Below, in pieces: positions 34,601 through 44,532 of a stretch of 64,000 nt of DNA. Numbering within the stretch: the first letter of the stretch is position 1; each line of letters starts with the position of its first letter. A program made the translations under genes and the position numbers. Under the pieces are notes generated by a model, which was not told where the DNA came from, searched no databases, and was given only the letters and a program-made list of their open reading frames with translations. Source of the DNA: Dendrocalamus latiflorus. Taxonomy: Eukaryota > Streptophyta > Magnoliopsida > Poales > Poaceae. The stretch lies in the NCBI GenBank assembly GCA_017311315.1, contig CM029626.1, positions 26,502,645 through 26,566,644 of the forward strand. Direction: 5' to 3'.

Positions 34601-35438
34601 CATGGGAACGTAACTAGATATAGTTCTGTTTACAAAATAATTGGTACTTGGGAGAAGGGAAATTTGTAGGGCAAAGGACTGCCCTGGTTTTGGAATTGTC
34701 CTGGGTGTTGTCCCAGTGGTAAGTTAAGCGGCTATAACGTTGAAAGATACTATATGGCGCAGATGCCATGTAATGTTGGATGGAATCTGTGTCAAGTATA
34801 AAGATCAACTTACTATACAAACAAAAGTCTTGAGTTTAAAATTGCTAAGTCTCAGGGATTTTTCTATAATTGTATTCAAAAGCACTCTTCGCAAAGTAAA
34901 ATAAGCTCAAGCCATCCTTTGATTAGCCATACATGTTTAAATATTGCATTCTGTGTGTTGGCTTGCTGAGCACGGGGTCGGAGTGCTCATACTCGCTTTT
35001 GCGACAAAAATTCAGAAACAAGAACTCAAGGACACTACGCCTATGAGGAGGCCCCTGCCAACGTCAACGGAAGCAAAGGCGATAATTAAGGCGTAGGCCT
35101 CGGTGGTTAGGCATAGACAAGTAGACTCTAGGTGTTGTGTACATTTATGTTACCGGGACCCTGGTGGCATATATTGTACACATTACCCTACTGGTCGCTT
35201 GCCTGTGGATTTGGGTTTACTTTTGCTACTATTTTCGCTGCAGTTATGTAATGAAGACATTTGGCCAAAGCGGCCCTTTTTGTAAACATTCACCCGATGT
35301 GGTGTATTTCAGACTCTGTAATATTATTATGCGATGTATGTCATAATTCAGCAATGTACCTGTGTGCACTAACTACTGATCCAGGGATTAGTGCAGTGAG
35401 ACACAGTAGATTCCGGATTGAAAAATCTGGGTCTGACA
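31660..35438 (+). repeat. Chromovirus F 5' LTR
   Basis: Matches 44533-48316 from TCCCAAAAATTTG onward and ends AAATCTGGGTCTGACA. The normal first bases (TGTAACA) are replaced by CACAACAG. U3 is AT-rich then GC-rich up to the TATA box at 32552. ORFs in the GC-rich part (for example 32055-32558) are shared by both LTRs but have no domain. Confidence 0.93.
32552..32558 (+). promoter_or_regulatory. TATA box of the F 5' LTR
   Basis: TATATAA in CGCCTATATAAGGCAG, a strong plant TATA box; transcription would start about 30 bp downstream. The 3' LTR copy is at 45432-45438. Confidence 0.8.
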
Positions 35439-35442
35439 GCGC

Positions 35443-35454
35443 TGGTATCAGAGC
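35443..35454 (+). other. Primer binding site (initiator tRNA-Met) of F
   Basis: TGGTATCAGAGC four bases after the LTR end. Confidence 0.92.
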
Positions 35455-35467
35455 ATACGACCGTAGG

Positions 35468-35634
35468 GTAAAAGCCTTAGGATGGGTTAGGACCACAATA
35501 TTTTCGAAACTTATAAAAATGATTTCGAAAAATATAAGCATACTATCTCTTTTTGTACCCTTCTTAGATCTATTCTATTCCACTGTTCTTTTAAATATTT
35601 TGAAAGATACTAACACTAGTAACCTGATTTCCAG
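35468..35634 (+). other. Possible leader intron ending at the orf0 start
   Basis: GTAAAAG at 35468 could be a 5' splice site. The 3' end is U-rich with TACTAAC (35608-35614), 21 nt before TTTCCAG|ATGG. The ATG of orf0 begins directly at the splice point. Splicing is inferred and not shown. Confidence 0.5.
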
Positions 35635-36486
35635 ATGGCAGGCGCAGGAGATGAGGGACACTGGGATTACATAGCCCACGGTGTCAATGAGGGGGAGTTC
35701 GCTAGCATTTTGCGCAAGCTCCTACACTACCTGGAGTATAAAGATCAGCCCATCTACAGAGGGTTGAAGGTTGCCACTGGAGGAGAAGAATCCTGGCTCA
35801 TGGTGGTATTCATATACCCCAAGGGTGAGCTCGATCCCTCTCACGTGTTCACATCCGAGCACCGGAGAAGTACTCGGGCCACTGCGATTCAAGACGCTGC
35901 TCGTCTAGCCGCTGCGCGGCTATGCGACATATACCGGATCCCCCTGCGCCATGCCCCCTACTGCTACCACCCCACGCGCCGAGACGGAGCACGGTACAAT
36001 GAAGTCACCATGCCGGAGAATGAGGACGACCCGATGCTCACGCATCAGGTTGAGCTCACCATGGCCATGGGGGTGGCCCACACCGTTGCCTTGGAGGAGA
36101 TCTCCTCCCTCCGCCAGCAGCTCCTCACCAGGCACGTTGCTATGATGTCTCTCCAGCAGCAGCTCGCTCAGTGCGAGCAAGCCTTGGCAGAGGCCAAGGC
36201 AGAGGCAGCTGCCGCTAGGGCCCAGCCTCCACAGGCCCCCGCACCCGCAGCAGCACCGGCACCTCCTCCGTTGGGGTCAGGCCCCCGCACTCGACTGACC
36301 GCACGTAAGAGCGTGCGACCCCCGGGGCCACAGGCTGCACTTCGTCGGGGAGGGCCTCCCCAAAGCCGTAGCCCCCCACGTACTCCATCGGGCTCCGACC
36401 CATCGGAGTTCAGTGGTAGTCGGTCCCGCTCCCGCTCGCCACACTATAGTCCCTCCAACTATGGTGCCTGGTACACGGAGGAGTAG
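35635..36486 (+). CDS. orf0 of chromovirus F (extra ORF before gag)
   Basis: An intact 283-residue ORF between PBS and gag. The N-terminal part (about 1-140) is a compact, mixed-charge domain that I do not recognise (ILRKLLHYLEYKDQPIYRGL; YRIPLRHAPYCYHPTRRDGA). Residues about 150-200 form a Gln/Ala/Glu-rich coiled coil (EEISSLRQQLL..., QCEQALAEAKAEAAAA). The tail is Pro-rich and then Arg/Ser-rich (SGSRSRSRSPHYSPS), like SR-type RNA-binding tails. It has no stops, unlike gag-pol. I recall that rice RIRE3/RIRE8-type elements were described with an 'orf0' upstream of gag. Its function is not known to me. Confidence 0.75.
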   Translation: MAGAGDEGHWDYIAHGVNEGEFASILRKLLHYLEYKDQPIYRGLKVATGGEESWLMVVFIYPKGELDPSHVFTSEHRRSTRATAIQDAARLAAARLCDIYRIPLRHAPYCYHPTRRDGARYNEVTMPENEDDPMLTHQVELTMAMGVAHTVALEEISSLRQQLLTRHVAMMSLQQQLAQCEQALAEAKAEAAAARAQPPQAPAPAAAPAPPPLGSGPRTRLTARKSVRPPGPQAALRRGGPPQSRSPPRTPSGSDPSEFSGSRSRSRSPHYSPSNYGAWYTEE

Positions 36487-36785
36487 ATGGGGTCATGTTG
36501 TACTTGCAGTATGTGATGCAAGTACTAAATTCATGTATCTTAGTTTGTTGTATCAGTCCTTTTATTTTGTAGTTGCGGACCTGTGAACTTTAATTATCAT
36601 GTCGTAATTGTAAGTCCAGCATAAAAGCTGGCTATGTGAATGTTGGTATGTTTAATGAACGGCTGGATATCGGCCTTGTGTTGGAAATTGCCTCGTCATG
36701 GTTTTACTGCTTTCTTTTGTATGGGTTGGCACCCCTTGTTTTTCTACATATAGCATTAGCACTAAGTGTGAAGCTACCACTGCAG
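36487..36785 (+). other. Spacer between orf0 and gag, intron-like 3' end
   Basis: A T-rich spacer of 299 bp ends TACCACTGCAG directly before the gag ATG, with CACTAAG about 20 nt upstream as a possible branch site. It looks like a second 3' splice site that would place the gag ATG at the start of an exon. Confidence 0.45.
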
Positions 36786-38906
36786 ATGGCCAGCCGAAGA
36801 ACTACCAGGGCTCAGACTAATACAAACCCAGCCGAGGTAGACTCAACTCACGGGGTTTTGCCTGAAGGCCAAGGCAGAACTCAAGACCAGGGAAATGACA
36901 ACCTTCCAAACCCTCTGGAACACCCTACAATGGCCCAAGTTATGGCACAACAAACTCAAATTTTGCAAGCCATATATGCGGGACAGCAAGGAAGCTCAGG
37001 AGGGCACAAAGCTGACTTAGGAGATTTCTAGAGGACAAGGCCAATAACATTTACAGCGGCAGAAGAACCACTGGAAGCCGAAGATTGGCTTCGGGATATC
37101 GAGAGAAAACTACGCCTAGTTAAATGCGCAGAGGAAGACAAAGTCATGTTCGCTGCGCACCAGCTGCAGGGTGCCGCAGTGGCTTGGTGGGAGAATTACT
37201 TGGCCGCCAGGGGCCAGGAGGATGCCACCACGGAAACTAACACACAAGCTATTCCTTGGGAAGAATTCAAGACCGATTTTAAGGCCAATTTTGTTCCAAC
37301 CGGAGTGATGCGGATGAAGAAAAATGAATTTCGCACACTCAAGCTAGGGAATAAGTCAGTTAATGAGTACCCCACCAGGTTTACACAGTTGGCTCGATAT
37401 GCCCCAAAAGATGTAGCCGATGAGGAAGAGAAAATTGATAGATTCTTTGAGGGCATGAACGAGGAATTACGGGTGCAATTGATAACTCAAGATTTCACTA
37501 GCTTCCATCAACTAGTGAACAAAGCCCTAATTCTAGAGAATGAAAAGAAGAACTTAGAAGCTAGCCGTAAGCGGAAGATGCCAGTCCAGCGACCCCAAGG
37601 GAGATTCATTCAGAAGCTCTTTGGCAATTCCTCAACCCCAAGGACTACTCAATCCAGTGCGTCAGCATCAGCCTCTCGACCGGGTGGAAGTACATATCAA
37701 GCTCTGCGCACAGGTGGGCAGTACACTGGTACCAACCCAGTGGCCAACATTAAATGTTTTGGTTGTGGAGAAAGAGGACACTATGTCAGTAATTGCCCAC
37801 AAAAGCAAAACGCCCCCGTGCGTAGTCAAGCTTCAGCACCCAACAAGGGGTACTAGAGTTCACAAGGCAGCAAAAGTGTACCAGCCCCAAATCGCGGTCG
37901 AGTCAACCATATCACGGCTGAGGAAGCTCAAGAAGCCGCTGGAGTTCTTATGGGTACGTTTTCTGTTAAAACCATACCAGCACAAGTATTATTTGATTCA
38001 GGAGCTTCCCATTCATTTATATCTAAGGGGTATGCCAACAAGTTGGGGTTACCAGTATATACTCTAAAGAAGCCAGTGGTTCTTAACTCACCAGCTGGAT
38101 CAATTACTGCAACTCTAGTGTGCCCTGGGGTAGAGGTTACTATGGAGAGGTGTGACTTTTTAGCAGACCTGATAGTGTTAAGTTCCCAAACCTTGGACAT
38201 TATACTGGGAATGGATTGGTTAGCTAGACATCAAGGGGTTCTAGAATGTGCCACCCGAACGGTGAAACTGGTCAACTGCCCCGGTGTGACAATAGATGTA
38301 AAGGTGGACCGACCCTATCGGTGGGGGCGTGCAATCTTTTACTGTGAGGACGTACCCCTAGAAGGAATGATAGTAGTGCAGGATTATCCTGAAGTGTTCC
38401 CCGAAGAGTTGCCAGGCATGCCACCAGATAGAGACCTGGAATTTGTTATCAACTTGAAGCCGGGAGCCGCTCCAATCTCCAAAAGGCCTTATAGGATGAC
38501 GGTGGAGGAGTTAGAGGAATTGAAGAAGCAACTTCAGGAGTTGCAGGAAAAGGGATTTATCAGACCTAGCTCATCACCGTGGGGGTCTCCAGTATTATTT
38601 GTGAAGAAGAAAGACGGCACTACTCGGATGTGTGTGGATTACAGAGCCCTAAATGAAGTAACCATCAAGAACAAATACCCACTCCCAAGGATTGATGATT
38701 TATTCGATCAACTTGGTGGAGCCACGGTATTCTCCAAAATAGACTTGAGATCGGGCTATCACTAACTAAAGATTAGGGCTGAAGATATACCCAAGACAGC
38801 TTTCACCACTAGATATGGGCTGTATGAATTTACAGTCATGTCTTTTGGGTTAACCAATGCCCCAGCCTACTTCATGAACCTGATGAACAAGGTATTCATG
38901 GAGTAT
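36786..38906 (+). pseudogene. gag-pol: Chromovirus F gag-pol, first part (gag, protease, start of RT)
   Basis: A single frame starts MASRRTTRAQT at 36786, directly after CAG. The capsid domain includes AVAWWENYLAA and PTRFTQLARYAP. The CCHC knuckle CFGCGERGHYVSNC begins near residue 324. The protease active site LFDSGASHSFIS is near residue 404, with ILGMDWL downstream. RT begins with PYRMTVEELEELKKQL and VDYRALNEVTIKNKYPLP. Three in-frame stops break it: TAG at 37029, TAG at 37854 and TAA at 38764. The last is in SGYH*LKIR, where Gln (CAA) is expected, so it fits a C-to-T change. Solo LTR G interrupts the frame at 38906; the protein continues at 42139. Confidence 0.93.
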
Positions 38907-41900
38907 TGTAACAGCCCAGCTGTTTATTTCAAAAATTTCAGTAAAAAAATTAATTTAATTTAAAAATAAAAATAAAGTGTTCTTTGGTTGCCTAAATTTT
39001 GGAGATTTTATTTGTCTGTTTTCAGCTTTGGAAAAAGGCTTTTGCAAAAAGTAATTTAACTAAAAACATAAAATTACTATTAAATAAAAGGATATTTTGA
39101 ATTTTTATAAAAATATCATTTCAAATTAAGTATTTAAAAGCATTTGGCTTTTATTTGGATTTTCTGTGTTTTTTCTGGAGTTAAAAATCAATTGTAAATG
39201 TTAAAAGGTATTTTATAAAATTATTAAATGAAAATCTGAAATTAAAAATATTTTTCCTAAGTCTAAAATGCTTCCAGGAATATTGTATGATTTTTCTGGA
39301 ATTTTTAGACATTAAATATTATTTTTCCAAGTGTTTATAAAGTTTCTAGTATTTTCTGAAATTTTATTCCGAAAATAAAAATCAAGTTATTCCAAGCCCG
39401 CCACGTGTCGCTCTCAGATTGAATCACTCTCTCTCCACGATTTAATCCTAGCCACACATGATCACTTACCCCTTCATAAAATCCAAGAGCCATGAAACAC
39501 TCACTTGCCACGTGTCAACAATCCGACGGTCCGTACCCCTTCACTTACTCTCACTCTCTATGACACATGGGACCCATATGTCATATCCTTCTTCAACCTC
39601 ACCTTCTTCCTCCTCCCACCTTCTCTCTCTTCCTCCATGAATGACAAATGAAAGCTTTTAATCCCGGCCGTTACTACCACTTTAATCCTCGTTTAAGCGT
39701 GCGTTTAAGCCCCCTCATCACTCCCCATTCACGCCCGGCCGCCTCCTCCCTTTAATCCTCTCTAAACCGCCGGCCCTTCATCTCTCTTTCTCCATCTATA
39801 AAAGCCCGAACCCCGGTGGTTCTTCTCCCATTCGGCCTCTCCCACCCCGCCGCCCTTTGCCGCCGCCCCGGCCGCCTCCCGGCCCGCCTCCCGCCGCCGC
39901 CCAAACTCCACGGCCGGCCGCCTCCCCCCCGCGCCACCGCCGGCCGCCCGCCTCCCGTCGCCGCCGCCGGTGAGTGCGCCGCCGCCCCTCCTCTCCCCGC
40001 CGCCGCTCGCCGCCCCCGCCTCCGGCCGTCGGCCGCCGGCAAGGCCGCCGGCCGTGCGCCTCCCAAGCCCCCGTGCGCGCCGCCCATGTGGCCGCCACCT
40101 CATGACCGCATGGCGCCATGTGGCCGATGTGCCACGTCGGCAAGGCTCGTGGTCCGTGGATTTGGTCCACGGTAGACCAAGCCCACCGGTCATTCAAATC
40201 ATTTTCCCGCTTGGAAAATTCAAAATTGGCTGGCGTCATAAATAGCATTTTTCAGTATAAAAATAATTCCCGAAACCAGCTTTTTCCTTTTTCCCTCCTG
40301 TTAATCTTCCGAAAGCCATAACTTCATTTTAACTCCGATTTAACCCGTTCAAATTTATAAATTCTTCTAAAATCATAATCTATCTCCCAGTATATATTTT
40401 ATAATTTTTGGATTTTATTTTGATTTTATTTGAATTTATTTGGTTGGTTCTTCGCGCGTAGATTTCAACGAATTCGGAGAGAACGACGCCGACGATTCGC
40501 ACCAGGTCTTCGAGTAAGGCAAGTTACACCTTTGATCATGTTGAACCCATTATTTCAAACTATTTATGTTGTTTTTAAAATTATTATGCATGCGTACTTT
40601 TATTCAAATTAGTTCAATTGTGCTTAAAACTTTAGTTACACCCAATTTCCTTTGTATGGCCAATCTTGATATTGAACGATCATACCTTGTCACCTTAGAT
40701 GAAAACCTAGTTGGTACATTAGTATTAACTAGAACAATTTATGGAATTGCTTAGCCATGCTTAGAATAATTCGGGTGGGAAGAATTGTTTCACATAAAAT
40801 GATAAAGTTTTCGAATGTATTCTTGACTTTGGTGAGTCAAGATTGTTTAATAAATTATTTCCAAAAAAAAATAAACCTGGTTTAGACTTAGGCAATTGGT
40901 TAGAGTGGTGGGTGCAGGCATGCCCTGTTGGTCGGAGCCGCAGTGGTTGATTGTCGGGCACAGGGGTATGTGGTTAGGACTAAGTCAAGTTAAGGACCGG
41001 TCTGTGAGCTACTATTGCAAAGCCCTATCGTACGACCACAAGTCTGGTATGGGACAGACCTGGCCGAATAATTTGTGAAGTTCCAACATGATCTCGCTAT
41101 AGGCTGAATGTGAGCGCGGCGTAGGTCGTGAGAAGTCTCACATGGCACAAGAGGGGGCTCCAACATGTGGATTCATGTTGTGGTGAAACCTTAGTGATGG
41201 CGTGATTATGTTGACAACGGATCATTGTAAAGGCTTTGTCATGATCTCCTTGCCGCACACCTAAGGAAGTGTGTAACTCGCGTGGCAAACCGGGATGATC
41301 ATGTCTTGTGGGTAAAGCTGTACAACCTCTGCAGAGTGTATAACCTATCCTGGATAGCTGTGCCCACGGTTATGGGCAAGCTGAGTGAAGTTTTTCATGG
41401 ATTAGACTTTGTTTTCCAAAAATATTTTTTGAAAACCTTGTGGATGAATGGAATCCACGAGAGATGAAAACCTTGCGGATGGATGGAATCCGTGAGAGAT
41501 TGAAATCTGGTGAATGGATGGAATTCATCAGAGTTGCGCAGTGAAAGCGTGTGGATGGATGGAATCCATACGTGAGCTTTTGGAAAAGATGGTCCGGGTG
41601 GGATGCCCGTGGATAGGTTAGTGTTTGGTTGGAGCCTGCACTAACGATATTATTTTGTTAAAATCTTGTTTCTATTTATCGTATCAAATTCAGCTTTTGC
41701 ACTTACTTATGATATTTACCCCAATGATTGCCTTTTATGCAAATTAACCATATTATGCCTTCCTTTGATATTCCATATGCATGCATCTATTCTGTTAAAC
41801 CTCCTGGTGTAACTTGTGGAGTACTTTTTGTACTCATGTTGCTATATCTAACTCTTTCCAGAGGAAGATTTTGACGACTTCGGTGAGGATTGCGACTAGG

Positions 41901-42133
41901 CCACGTCTTACAGTCATTCGCCTTGTGGGAAGGCTGGATGGGCTGCTACATTGTTTATCTTCCGCTGTCTTCTTTTGCTATTATTGTAAACTTTGGCCAT
42001 CAGGCTCATATTAGCTAAATAAAGCTTGTCATTACGCATGATATTTGTCTTTGTGATACTGTGTGCACTAGCTTTTCCTGGGATAGTGCGATTAACACAG
42101 AGGGTTCTGGAGTTGCTGCTCTGGGTCCCGACA
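38907..42133 (+). mobile_element. Solo LTR G in the RT of chromovirus F
   Basis: A 3227-bp unit starting TGTAACAGCCC and ending GGGTCCCGACA, flanked by AGTAT (38902-38906 and 42134-42138). Removing the unit with one AGTAT restores the frame ...MEYLDKFVVVFIDD. It is a Tekay-type LTR in the same orientation as F: it shares the block CTCTGCAGAGT...GTGCCCACGGT with LTRs A, B and F. AT-rich U3 to about 39370, a GC-rich part to 40190, and no coding domain. GC-rich ORFs on both strands are incidental. Confidence 0.95.
39797..39803 (+). promoter_or_regulatory. TATA box of solo LTR G
   Basis: TATAAAA in CCATCTATAAAAGCCCG, at the AT-rich to GC-rich transition. Confidence 0.7.
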
Positions 42134-42138
42134 AGTAT

Positions 42139-44490
42139 TTGGACAAGTTTGTCGTGGTCTTTATCGACGACATCCTTATCTACTCCAAGAATGCTGAAGA
42201 GCATGCGGAACATCTGCGCCTGGTGTTGGAAAGGCTAAAGGAGCATCAATTATATGCAAAATTTAGCAAGTGTGAATTCTGGTTGCATGACATCAGTTTC
42301 TTAGGACACATAGTGTCAGCAGGAGGAATATCTGTTGATCCTGCCAAAATAGCGGCAGTCATAGAGTGGCAGCGGCCAGCTTCCGTCACTGAAGTGTGGA
42401 GCTTTCTCGGATTGGCTGGGTACTACCGGAGATTCATAGAAGGATTTTCTTGGATTGCCAGGCCAATGACTCAACTACTCAAGAAAGAGAAGAAGTTTGA
42501 ATGGGCCAAGGCATGCGAAGAAAGCTTCCAAGAGTTGAAGAAGAGATTGACTACCACGCCTGTGCTAACCCTGCCTGATGTGCGCAAAGATTTTGAGGTA
42601 TACTGTGATGCCTCACATCAAGGGCTTGGATGCGTTCTAATGCAGGAAGGCAAGGTAGTGGCATATGCATCTAGGCAGCTTCGCCCTCATGAAGCCAACT
42701 ACCCTACTCATGACCTGGAATTGGCCTCAGTAGTGCATGCATTGAAGATTTGGAGGCATTATCTGATAGGTAATCACTGTGACATATACACGGATCACAA
42801 GAGCCTTAAATATTTCTTCACCCAGTCACACCTCAACTTGAGGCAGAGGAGATGGTTGGAGTTGATTAAGGACTATGACCTGAGTGTCCATTACCACCCA
42901 GGGAAGGCTAATGTAGTGGCGGATGCTTTAAGCCGTAAGGCCTACTGCAATAATCTCATGGTCCAGAAACATCAACCCGAGCTATATAAAGAACTGCAAG
43001 CCTTGAACTTGGAGCTAGTAGAGAAAGGCACTCTAGCTACCATGGAAATTCAACCAAATTTAGAGGAGCAGATTGTGGTTGCTCAGCAAAAAGATCCAGC
43101 TATAATAAAATGGAAAGGATTGGTAGGAGCAGGGAAGGCTCCTAACATGAAGGTTGATCAGGATGGTACCCTATGGTACGGGGAGCGTATAGTTGTACCA
43201 CATCAAAAGAATCTCAAGGATCTAATATTGAGGAAAGCTCATAGCTCTCCGTACTCCCTTCACCCCGGAAGCACCAAGATGTATCAGAGTATGAAGCAAT
43301 TCTGCTGGTGGCCCCGTATGAAGAGAGATATCGCTGAACATGTAGCCTGTTGTGATGTGTGTCAGAGAGTGAAAGCAGAACATCAAAGGCCAGCAGGACT
43401 ACTACAACCACTAAAAATACCTCAGTGGAAGTGGGAAGAAGTCGGGATGGACTTTATCACGGGACTTCCGCGAACCAAATCTGGATATGACTCCGTATGG
43501 GTCGTGATTGACAGGCTGACTAAGGTTGCACATTTCATCCCCGTCAAAACCACATACAAGGGAGATAAGTTAGCAGAGCTATATATGTCACGCATAGTGT
43601 GCTTACATGGTGTACCGAAACGGATAGTCTCGGATCGAGGTTCCCAGTTTACCTCGCATTTTTGGGCTAGCCTGCATGAAGCTCTCGGTACTCACTTGGA
43701 TTTTAGCAACGCATACCACCCCCAGACAGATGGTCAAACAGAGAGAGTGAATCAGATATTGGAAGATATGCTTCGGGCTTGTGCTCTAGATTTTTCTAAG
43801 GATTGGGATCAATGCCTACCCTATGCTGAGTTTGCTTACAACAACAGCTACCAAGCCAGTCTTCAGATGTCACCCTTCGAAGCCCTGTATGGTCGAAAAT
43901 GTCGAACCCCTCTACATTGGTCAGAAGTAGGGGAGAACTACATTTTTGGGCCAGATACTTTAAGGCAGGCTGAAGAAAAGGTCCGCCTAATTGGATATCG
44001 ATTGCAAGCAGCCCAGTCCAGGCAGAAAAGTTATGCAGATAGGAGAAGAAGGCCACTAAGTTTTGAAGTGGGAGATCATGTTTATCTGAAGGTATCACCC
44101 TTGCGAGGAGTTAGACGATTCAAGGTCAAAGGCAAGCTTACCCCACGATATGTCGGGCCATTTCCAATCATAGCTAAGAAAGGAGAAGTAGCCTACCAGC
44201 TGGAACTACCTCCGAATCTATCAGACATACACGACGTTTTTCATGTGTCCCAACTCAAGAAATGCCTACGGGTACCTGAGGATCAAGCTCCATTGGAGGC
44301 AATCGAGATTGAGGAAGACCTAACCTACAAGGAGCGCCCGATCAAGATCTTAGACACTGTAGAAAAGAAGACGCGAACTCGAACCATTCGCATGTGCCGA
44401 GTACAATGGAGCCATCACTCCAAGAAGGAAGCCACGTGGGAGCGTGAAGACCAACTAAGGAAAGACTACCCCAACCTGTTCGCTAGCTAG
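42139..44490 (+). pseudogene. pol: Chromovirus F pol, second part (RT, RNase H, integrase, chromodomain)
   Basis: This is open from the RT catalytic motif to the natural stop. RT active site VFIDDILIYSK at about 42155. RNase H: VYCDASHQGLG, TDHKSLKYFF and DALSRK. Integrase: zinc-binding H..H..CDVC (about 43240-43370), then D in GMDFITGLP, D in VSDRGSQFTS and E in TDGQTERVNQ. A GPY/F-type module RYVGPFPII is followed by a C-terminal chromodomain ending VQWSHHSKKEATWE and stop at 44490. The chromodomain identifies a chromovirus; in this group it is thought to direct integration to H3K9-methylated chromatin. It lacks a start of its own because it continues 36786-38906. Confidence 0.95.
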
Positions 44491-44513
44491 GCTGAATCTC
44501 GGGGTCGAGATTC

Positions 44514-44530
44514 ATTTTAAGGGGGGTAGG
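44514..44530 (+). other. Polypurine tract of chromovirus F
   Basis: TTTTAAGGGGGGTAGG just before the 3' LTR start at 44533; the priming site for plus-strand synthesis. Confidence 0.75.
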
Positions 44531-44532
44531 TT

